Assembly (NCBI GenBank): GCA_030625905.1
Contig: DAOUQA010000040.1
Span: 1 to 13,488 of the forward strand
DNA: 13,488 nucleotides
Reading direction: 5' to 3'
From: Kiritimatiellales bacterium
GTDB taxonomy: Bacteria > Verrucomicrobiota > Kiritimatiellia > Kiritimatiellales > Pontiellaceae
Within the stretch, counting starts at the first letter, position 1. Each line of letters starts with the position of its first letter. The position numbers and the translations under genes were made by a program. The notes below the pieces were generated by a model. The model was not told where the DNA came from, ran no database searches, and saw nothing but the letters and a program-made list of their open reading frames with translations. Shown here piece after piece: positions 6,055 through 10,781 of the stretch.

Positions 6055-7347
6055 ATGGAATTCCATACCATTATTAAAACCGTTTTTGAAATTTCCCTGA
6101 TGGGGGCGTTTGCCCTGTCGCTCGGCTATTTTATCGTTACCGCATTTGCGCTGGCACTTTCCCGGCTGCGGAACGAGCCGGAGATCATCGCCGACGAGTC
6201 GCTCTATCCGACCGTCACGGTCCAGATCCCGACCTACAACGAGCTGGCGGCACTCAACTGTGCGGCGCGCTGCCTGGATTTCGACTATCCGGCCGAAAAG
6301 CTCCAGATCATGATTGGCGACGACAGCAACCAGCCGGAAGTTTCGGCAAAAATCGACGCGTTTGCCGCCGCCAATCCAGATATCGAAATCAGCCGCCGGG
6401 GCGACAATGCCGGCTTCAAGCCGGGCAACCTGAACGTGATGCTCCCGAAGGCGAAGGGCGACTACCTACTGATCCTCGACTCCGACTTCCTGCCGAAGAA
6501 GGATTTCCTCAAGCGCCTCGTGGTACCGGTCATCAAGGACCCGACGCTGGCGGGCGCACAGGCGGCCTGGCGGATCATCAATGTGCACGACAACCACAGC
6601 ACTCTGATGGGCACGGGCATCGTAAACATTATCCACACCGTTATCCTCCCCTTCCTCAAGGTAGCCACCAACCAATGCGTCTTCTGCGGTTCAGGCGAGC
6701 TGGTAAAGAAAAGCTACCTCGAAGAGCGCGGCGGTTGGACGGCTGGAGCGCTGACGGAGGACGTGGACTATTCCCTGCGTGTAATCACCGATGGCAAGCG
6801 CATCGCCTATGTGGATGACCTGCGGATTCGTTGCGAAGCCCCCTACACGCCGGGCGACCTGTTCCGTCAGCAGATGCGCTGGGCCTACGGTGTAATGCGC
6901 GCGTTCATGGCGCATGGAAAAAAGCTTTTCCTTTCGCGCACCATCCAGAAGCGCACCAAGTTTGCCGCCTTCCTGTTCAGCAGCGGCTATGTGATGGTTA
7001 CCCTGCTCTTGCTAACGATGGTTCTCGGAACACTAACCCTCGTATCGGGAATACTGGGGCTTGATCCGACCGTAGTGCAATCCCCCTCCTACACCGTTGG
7101 ACATCTTGTCTACGATTCCATCGTCAACCTCCTGCTCACCTGCGGACTGCTCGTTTCCGCCATCGCGGCAGGGTTCATCAACGGCTTCGGTTTCCGCAAT
7201 CTCGGAAAGCTGGTGGTGGCCTCGCTGACCATCGGCGTCATTTGCATGTTTTTCGTTGGTCGCGGCCTCATTACCGCCTGGCTGGGCCTGCCGATGAAAT
7301 GGTTCATGATGAAGAAAGCCGGCAACGAACAGGCTATTTCGGCATAA
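6055..7347 (+). CDS. Processive family-2 glycosyltransferase (cellulose/hyaluronan synthase-like)
   Basis: The open frame reaches back to 5941, but the strong GGGGGAGG (6043-6050) four bases before ATG 6055 decides the start, giving 430 residues. After an N-terminal membrane segment (about 10-35) comes a GT-A domain. It has VTVQIPTYNE (54-63), the nucleotide-sugar acid pair D89/D90 (IGDDSN), the DxD motif D142-x-D144 (ILDSDF), the TED catalytic-base motif (T234-D236 in GALTEDVDYSLR) and the QxxRW-type motif QQMRW (272-276). Three to four C-terminal membrane helices follow (about 296-410). This set marks processive beta-glycosyltransferases that polymerise a sugar and pass it through the inner membrane. 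There is no PilZ domain and no bcs-type partner nearby, so the polymer cannot be named. A small conserved gene follows after 75 bp with no terminator between them. Confidence 0.93.
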   Translation: MEFHTIIKTVFEISLMGAFALSLGYFIVTAFALALSRLRNEPEIIADESLYPTVTVQIPTYNELAALNCAARCLDFDYPAEKLQIMIGDDSNQPEVSAKIDAFAAANPDIEISRRGDNAGFKPGNLNVMLPKAKGDYLLILDSDFLPKKDFLKRLVVPVIKDPTLAGAQAAWRIINVHDNHSTLMGTGIVNIIHTVILPFLKVATNQCVFCGSGELVKKSYLEERGGWTAGALTEDVDYSLRVITDGKRIAYVDDLRIRCEAPYTPGDLFRQQMRWAYGVMRAFMAHGKKLFLSRTIQKRTKFAAFLFSSGYVMVTLLLLTMVLGTLTLVSGILGLDPTVVQSPSYTVGHLVYDSIVNLLLTCGLLVSAIAAGFINGFGFRNLGKLVVASLTIGVICMFFVGRGLITAWLGLPMKWFMMKKAGNEQAISA

Positions 7348-7374
7348 TTCCTGCTTATATCCGCTCTGAATAAG

Positions 7375-7401
7375 CTCTTTTGCCCAATGTGGTCAAAGGA
7401 G
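7375..7401 (+). promoter_or_regulatory. Leader stem-loop 1 upstream of small gene 1
   Basis: CTCTTTTG (7375-7382) pairs with CAAAGGAG (7394-7401) over eight bases, with one G-U pair. The loop is 11 bases. It ends nine bases before the AAGGAGGT site (7410-7417). An equivalent stem precedes copies 2 and 3. Confidence 0.5.
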
Positions 7402-7422
7402 TAGTGAGTAAGGAGGTATATT

Positions 7423-7641
7423 ATGTTTCTGAAGCATGTGCCAACGAACGACCTGGTTGAGGTCATCGATCTGCCGGATGTAATCAATCCGCACTCGCCG
7501 ACCATTCGGGCTCGATCGCATGCGGGCGAAGTGATTCAGCGACCGGAAAACTTCCTGAAGACGGAACTCGCGTTCCCTTCGGGTGAAGCGTTGCCGCTCT
7601 GCTGGATTGACGTCCACTACGGCGAACATCTCGCGGCCTGA
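7423..7641 (+). CDS. Small conserved protein of unknown function, paralogue 1 of 3
   Basis: The product has 72 residues. ATG 7423 is preceded by a near-perfect AAGGAGGT (7410-7417). It starts MFLKHVPTNDLVEVIDLPDV and has FLKTELAFPSGE (44-55) and PLCWID (58-63), with one Cys. There is no signal peptide or membrane segment, so it is probably cytoplasmic. It is about 80% identical to copy 3 and about 70% to copy 2. The pattern (basic start, LVEV-DL, invariant FPSGE and PLCW) suggests a small beta-rich domain conserved in its own family, but I do not know its function. It follows the glycosyltransferase without a terminator and may be cotranscribed. Two hairpins follow it. Confidence 0.9.
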   Translation: MFLKHVPTNDLVEVIDLPDVINPHSPTIRARSHAGEVIQRPENFLKTELAFPSGEALPLCWIDVHYGEHLAA

Positions 7642-7661
7642 TCACAGTCCCAGATTTGCGA

Positions 7662-7693
7662 GGATCCGGGGGGTTCTTCTTTCCCCCGGATCC
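7662..7693 (+). terminator. First hairpin of the double stop after small gene 1
   Basis: GGATCCGGGGG (7662-7672) and CCCCCGGATCC (7683-7693) form a perfect 11-bp stem with a 10-base loop. No T run follows, but a second hairpin with a T run follows at once (7699-7730). Confidence 0.6.
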
Positions 7694-7698
7694 ATATT

Positions 7699-7730
7699 GC
7701 GTGGTGTCTGTCTCGGCATTGCGCTTTTTT
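7699..7730 (+). terminator. Second terminator after small gene 1
   Basis: GCGTGGTGTC (7699-7708) pairs with GGCATTGCGC (7715-7724), with several G-U pairs, and TTTTTT follows (7725-7730). It is homologous to 8524-8555, where the same stem is almost entirely Watson-Crick. Confidence 0.75.
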
Positions 7731-7850
7731 ACGAGCCCCTTCCCTTTTGTCATTTGAAATAGGGCTCCCAAAATATAACTTTCCGCGACTGGCACATTTG
7801 TCTAAGTATCCTTCTTTTAACCATATAGGTGCTTCTTACAACGCAAGGTT
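7731..7850. other. Spacer between duplication units
   Basis: About 120 bp separates the terminator from the glycosyltransferase-tail fossil. GAGCCC (7733-7738) pairs with GGGCTC (7762-7767). TATAAC (7774-7779) could be a -10 box for copies 2 and 3, but TTGAAA lies only 14 bases before it. No gene is visible. Confidence 0.4.
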
Positions 7851-7885
7851 GGCGGCGAACAAACCTCTTCGGCATAATTTCTGCT
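7851..7885 (+). pseudogene. Fossil of the glycosyltransferase 3' end
   Basis: These 35 bases match 7321-7355 at about 27 positions. In the same frame they read G-G-E-Q-T-S-S-A-stop, against G-N-E-Q-A-I-S-A-stop at the real end of the glycosyltransferase. The similarity then continues through the leader into small gene 2. This shows that copy 2 arose by duplicating a segment that began inside the glycosyltransferase gene. Confidence 0.65.
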
Positions 7886-7903
7886 ACATACTCCTCAAAG
7901 CAA

Positions 7904-7933
7904 ACTCTTTTGAGTCAATGCGACTGAAAGAGT
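7904..7933 (+). promoter_or_regulatory. Leader stem-loop 2 upstream of small gene 2
   Basis: ACTCTTT (7904-7910) pairs with AAAGAGT (7927-7933). After a one-base bulge, AGTC (7913-7916) pairs with GACT (7922-7925) around loop AATGC. It sits at the same place as leader stem 1, just before the ribosome site, although the inner stem sequence differs. Confidence 0.55.
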
Positions 7934-7954
7934 AGAGAGAAAAAGAGGTATATT

Positions 7955-8173
7955 ATGTTTCTGAAGCAAGTATCAACAGGTGATCTGGTTGAGGTCGTTG
8001 ACTTGACCGATGTGATCAACCCCTACTCGGCGACCATACGGGCGAAGGTGCATACGGGCGAGATGATCCATCGCCCGGAAGTCTTCCTGAAGACGGAGCT
8101 GACCTTCCCTTCCGGGGAATCGCTACCGCTCTGCTGGATTGATGGCCAATATCAAAACCACGCTGCCGCCTGA
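7955..8173 (+). CDS. Small conserved protein of unknown function, paralogue 2 of 3
   Basis: The product has 72 residues, starting MFLKQVSTGDLVEVVDLTDV. ATG 7955 follows AAGAGGT at the same spacing as in copy 1. It keeps the family blocks FLKTELTFPSGE and PLCWID, but it is the most diverged copy: about 20 of 72 residues differ from copy 1, mostly in 31-43 and near the C-terminus. The frame is intact and the changes are scattered, which suggests it is still under selection. Only 72 bp separate it from copy 3 and no terminator lies between, so copies 2 and 3 probably form one transcript. Confidence 0.88.
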   Translation: MFLKQVSTGDLVEVVDLTDVINPYSATIRAKVHTGEMIHRPEVFLKTELTFPSGESLPLCWIDGQYQNHAAA

Positions 8174-8196
8174 CTATAAAAAGCTTTTGGATTGAA

Positions 8197-8224
8197 CCCT
8201 TTTGATAAATGGAGGGTCGAAGGG
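8197..8224 (+). promoter_or_regulatory. Leader stem-loop 3 upstream of small gene 3
   Basis: CCCTT (8197-8201) pairs with AAGGG (8220-8224), extended by G-U and G-C pairs. The second stem position is T-A in copies 1 and 2 and C-G here, a compensatory change. An alternative short pairing CCCT/AGGG (8213-8216) is possible. Confidence 0.4.
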
Positions 8225-8245
8225 GGTAAATGAAGGAGGTGTATT

Positions 8246-8464
8246 GTGTTTTTGAAGCATGTACCAACGGGTGATCTGGTTGAGGTCATCGATCTGCCGG
8301 ATGTAATCGACCCCTATTCAGCGACCATACGGGCGCGGGCGCAAGTGGGCGAGCTCATCCAGCGCCCGGAAAAATTCCTGAAAACGGAACTGGCCTTCCC
8401 TTCCGGGGAATCGCTACCGCTCTGCTGGACTGACGGCCACTACCGCGAACACATCGCGGCCTGA
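8246..8464 (+). CDS. Small conserved protein of unknown function, paralogue 3 of 3
   Basis: The product has 72 residues. It differs from the other copies by a GTG start (8246), set by AAGGAGGT at 8233-8240. It is close to copy 1 (58 of 72 residues identical) and keeps LVEVIDLPDV, FLKTELAFPSGE and PLCW, with Thr in place of Ile after the Trp. The family function is unknown. It is followed by a double terminator homologous in layout to the one after copy 1, then by the Sm-like membrane protein gene. The strong ribosome site with a GTG start may tune its output relative to copy 2 in the same transcript. Confidence 0.9.
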   Translation: MFLKHVPTGDLVEVIDLPDVIDPYSATIRARAQVGELIQRPEKFLKTELAFPSGESLPLCWTDGHYREHIAA

Positions 8465-8470
8465 GCGCAG

Positions 8471-8505
8471 GCTCCGGTTTCGTGAGAAAACGGGGCTTTT
8501 CTTTT
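8471..8505 (+). terminator. First terminator after small gene 3
   Basis: Bases 8471-8481 pair with 8486-8496 around loop GTGA, with one mismatch and one G-U pair. The T-rich tail TTTTCTTTT follows. This is a good intrinsic terminator seven bases after the stop codon. Confidence 0.75.
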
Positions 8506-8523
8506 ATCTCTTATCCGTGTATT

Positions 8524-8555
8524 GCGTGATGTCTGTTTTGACATCGCGCTTTTTT
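8524..8555 (+). terminator. Second terminator after small gene 3
   Basis: GCGTGATGTC (8524-8533) pairs with GACATCGCGC (8540-8549), ten pairs with one G-U, followed by TTTTTT (8550-8555). It ends 15 bases before the ribosome site of the next gene, so that gene needs its own promoter, readthrough or attenuation. It is homologous to 7699-7730. Confidence 0.8.
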
Positions 8556-8581
8556 GCGAAACCCTGAAAGAGGAGTTAGGG

Positions 8582-9343
8582 ATGCTCGATTTTTGGCTAC
8601 CGATGGTTCTGTTGTTCGTTGCGGCAACGGTTGCGGCGATTGCCGCGCAGCGCAAGCGCGACCGTTGCCTGAAATATTTCAACCGCGAACCGGTGATGAT
8701 CCTGATGCAGTCCGGCAAGTGGTTGTGGGGACGCTTCATGGCCTATCCCAAGGCGATGGAGCTGGTCTTTGAAAATCCGGAAGCCGACGAATCCGGCCAC
8801 AGCAAAGCCAGCTATGTACTCTACACACCGGAGGTCGATGGCATTAAGAAAATTCTCCAGTCGCCTCCTGCGGCGGGAACGAAGGGATATGAAACGTGGC
8901 AAAAAGAGACTCAGCGCATCGCCAATCCATCGTTGCTGCGCCGCTTCCGCCGTTGGACATGGAACATTTTCAACACGTTACGCGATGCCATTTCGCAATC
9001 GCTCGGAATGATTATTGGCACCATGAAAAAAAGCACCCCGATGGGTAAAGTATCCGGTGCGGACAAACGCGCGGGTGATATTGGCAATACCCTGCTCGGC
9101 ACCGTGCCGAACGCCTACGAGCCGGTGCTGGAAAAATACCTCGGCAAGCAGGTGGTTGTTGAAATGCTCGAAGATGGAGAGGTCATCGAGTTTGCCGGCT
9201 TGCTGCAGGAATATTCCGGGAAATACCTGTTGCTACGCGATGTGGCCTACCAGCCCGGCATCGATATCGGCACCCTCCTGCCCGACCGCTTCGACGTCAT
9301 CTTTCCGCGAAACAAGGCGCTCGTCCGCCACTGCTTGAATTGA
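8582..9343 (+). CDS. Membrane-anchored protein with two Sm-like segments, unknown function
   Basis: The frame is open back to 8522 through a terminator. ATG 8582 with AGGAG (8571-8575) six bases upstream is the likely start, giving 253 residues. One N-terminal membrane helix (about 4-22) is followed by a basic stretch, so the body should be cytoplasmic. Two segments resemble small beta-barrels of the Sm/SH3 kind: VMILMQSGKWLWGRFMAY (38-55) and the clearer GKQVVVEMLEDGE, FAGLLQEYSGKYLLLRDV (188-221). The middle has GHSKASYVLYTPE (72-84) and a basic amphipathic helix (115-150). I know no function; the Sm-like reading is from the strand pattern only. The duplicated flanks show that a small gene of the 72-residue family was its ancestral upstream neighbour. 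Confidence 0.85.
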   Translation: MLDFWLPMVLLFVAATVAAIAAQRKRDRCLKYFNREPVMILMQSGKWLWGRFMAYPKAMELVFENPEADESGHSKASYVLYTPEVDGIKKILQSPPAAGTKGYETWQKETQRIANPSLLRRFRRWTWNIFNTLRDAISQSLGMIIGTMKKSTPMGKVSGADKRAGDIGNTLLGTVPNAYEPVLEKYLGKQVVVEMLEDGEVIEFAGLLQEYSGKYLLLRDVAYQPGIDIGTLLPDRFDVIFPRNKALVRHCLN

Positions 9344-9460
9344 TTAACAGAAGAACGCGAAGGTCGCGAAGGAGAAGCTTTGTTTCCTTTAGCGCTGAGC
9401 AGCGCGAAAATAATTTTTGTAGAAAAGAGTGCCAAAGGCACGTTTCACCGAGTGTAGAAA
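9344..9460. repeat. Short repeats and hairpins before the PhnP-like gene
   Basis: ACGCGAAGGTCGCGAAGGA (9355-9373) contains CGCGAAGG twice, ten bases apart. GCGCT (9392-9396) pairs with AGCGC (9401-9405), then TAATTTTTG follows, which may terminate the Sm-like gene. GTGCC (9429-9433) pairs with GGCAC (9437-9441), 20 bases before the next start. Confidence 0.45.
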
Positions 9461-10231
9461 ATGAAATTCACCTTTCTAGGAACGGGGACATCGCACGGGA
9501 TTCCAATGATTGGATGTTCGTGCGAGGTGTGCACTTCCACCGATGTTAAAAACAAGCGGTGGCGGTGCAGCCTGTATGTCGTAACCGAAGGGCAGCATCT
9601 GGTGTTCGATACCCCGCCGGACTTCCGCGAGCAGGTGCTCCGCTTCGGCGTCGAACGCGTCGATGCCGTTTTCCTGACCCACCCGCATGCCGACCATATC
9701 TTTGGCTTCGACGATGTTCGTCGCTTCAGCACCTTGCAAGAGCAGCATATCCCTGTCTACGGATCGCCCGAAACCATTCGGATGATGCGCACCAAGTTCG
9801 AATATGTCGATCGGTCAAGCTACGGGTTTGAAAGCGTTCCGCGCGTCTGTTTTAGCGAACAGACTAAGCCGGTTTCCATTGGTAATGCAACCATCACCCC
9901 CCTGCCCGTCTGGCATGGCAAGGAAATGATCTATGGCTTCTTGATCGAGGGGGACGGAAAACGACTGGGCTATATTCCCGATTGCAACAGCATCCCGGAC
10001 AAAACCCTCCAGTGCCTGAAAAACCTGGATGCCATGATTCTCGATGGCCTCCGCCCGCAGGAACACCCCACCCACTTTTCCATCGACAAGGCGGTCGAAA
10101 TGCTCGGACGCATCGGCGCAAGGCAGTCGTTCATTACCCACCTCACCCACAACTCGGAACACCACGAACTCCAGGCCCGCCTCGGCGACGCCGTCACCGT
10201 GCCGTGGGATGGAATGCGCGTGGAACTCTAG
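9461..10231 (+). CDS. PhnP-like metallo-beta-lactamase-fold hydrolase
   Basis: The product has 256 residues, the size of PhnP-group (COG1235) enzymes. The family opening FLGTGTSHGIP is followed by GCSCEVC (C19, C21, C24), a likely structural zinc site as in PhnP. The active-site motif is THPHADH (H74, H76, D78, H79), with H152 (VWHGKE), D174 (IPDCN) and H227 (ITHLTHN) as the remaining expected metal ligands. All ligands are present. PhnP opens cyclic ribose phosphates in phosphonate breakdown, but no phn gene is near, so the substrate here may be another phosphodiester. The start ATG 9461 lacks a strong ribosome site but is fixed by the homology. The protein is cytoplasmic. Confidence 0.92.
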   Translation: MKFTFLGTGTSHGIPMIGCSCEVCTSTDVKNKRWRCSLYVVTEGQHLVFDTPPDFREQVLRFGVERVDAVFLTHPHADHIFGFDDVRRFSTLQEQHIPVYGSPETIRMMRTKFEYVDRSSYGFESVPRVCFSEQTKPVSIGNATITPLPVWHGKEMIYGFLIEGDGKRLGYIPDCNSIPDKTLQCLKNLDAMILDGLRPQEHPTHFSIDKAVEMLGRIGARQSFITHLTHNSEHHELQARLGDAVTVPWDGMRVEL

Positions 10232-10359
10232 TAGTTGATTCCCCTCCTCTCCCCCAGCATTGCGCTCCATGCGCTTAATCGCCCATCAAGAAAGCTGAGT
10301 ACAGGCTCCCGCCGACAGAGTAATTCCAAGGTGGAAGGGGGTCAGAGTACCCGCTTTAG

Positions 10360-10536
10360 TCAACCCTGATTTTTAAGTTTTGTTTTTGGCATGGCGGGAG
10401 GGGCTCCGCTAAAGAGCGGGTTTTTCTTTTCGGGAAGGGGGAGTTCTATTTCGTAGATGGCCTCGATGCGGTTGCGCCATTGGCCGAGGGGGTTGTCCTT
10501 GTGGAAAGCGGTATGCACTACGGTACCGGCTACCAT
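10360..10536 (-). CDS. Possible 58-residue frame, unknown
   Basis: The frame from ATG 10536 to TGA 10360 starts MVAGTVVHTAFHKDNPLGQW and contains RNRIEAIYEIELPLPEKK. The composition looks like real protein, and it may be the tail of a broken gene, since a stop codon closes the frame just upstream. There is no clear ribosome site. It spans the + strand terminator at 10406-10430, which argues against an active gene here. Confidence 0.22.
   Translation of the reverse strand: MVAGTVVHTAFHKDNPLGQWRNRIEAIYEIELPLPEKKNPLFSGAPPAMPKTKLKNQG
10406..10430 (+). terminator. Intrinsic terminator downstream of the PhnP-like gene
   Basis: CCGCT (10406-10410), loop AAAG and AGCGG (10415-10419) are followed by TTTTTCTTTT (10421-10430). 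It is about 175 bases after the stop codon of the hydrolase gene. Confidence 0.6.
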
Positions 10537-10625
10537 GACGAAGTGGTCAAAAGATGCTCAAAGAGAATATCCCCACTCCCCGCATGGAACAGGATGTCGA
10601 TCAGGCATGGAAAAAATACCCGAAA

Positions 10626-10775
10626 GGGTTCGTGGCCTTTGTCGAGAAGGAAGGCGATGGTGCGGGCGCGGAACAGCTCTTCCAGCGGGCGGGGACTTGT
10701 TTCAGGCCGGACGTGGAACCCGCCGCCGCGCACGAAGAGACCGTCGGCGACAATCGCATGGAGATGCGGATGGTT
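10626..10775 (-). pseudogene. Truncated IS91-like (HUH) transposase fragment
   Basis: About 50 codons on the minus strand read NHPHLHAIVADGLF, then GGGFHVRPE, PLEELFRARTIAFLLDKG. This matches the central part of IS91-family (Y2_Tnp) transposases. HLH is the HUH metal-binding motif of these single-strand endonucleases. The zinc-binding N-terminal part and the C-terminal part with the catalytic tyrosines are missing. After the last recognisable residues the frame runs on into unrelated sequence to a stop at 10530. No terminal sequences were found. The fragment begins six bases after the glycosidase stop codon. Confidence 0.7.
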
Positions 10776-10781
10776 ACCAAT

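Larger units (their letters stand above)
7321..7641 (+). repeat. Segmental duplication unit 1 (glycosyltransferase tail, leader, small gene 1)
   Basis: This 321-bp block aligns almost end to end with 7851-8173 (323 bp). It covers the last nine codons of the glycosyltransferase, the leader hairpin, the Shine-Dalgarno site and the small gene. It marks the left boundary of the duplication. Confidence 0.7.
10232..10781. other. 550-bp region with mobile-element debris
   Basis: No intact gene of ordinary size is present. It holds an intrinsic terminator (10406-10430), a short minus-strand frame (10360-10536) and a transposase fragment (10626-10775), each listed separately. The plus-strand frames across 10457-10911 look like antisense of the transposase fragment and of the glycosidase end. 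Confidence 0.6.

Noticed and set aside
7423..8464. CRISPR-like or other short repeat array
   Set aside because: The periodicity comes from three homologous coding genes and their leaders, not from short identical repeats with unique spacers.
8522..8581. Upstream extension of the Sm-like protein frame
   Set aside because: The extension runs through an intrinsic terminator. AGGAG is placed for ATG 8582.
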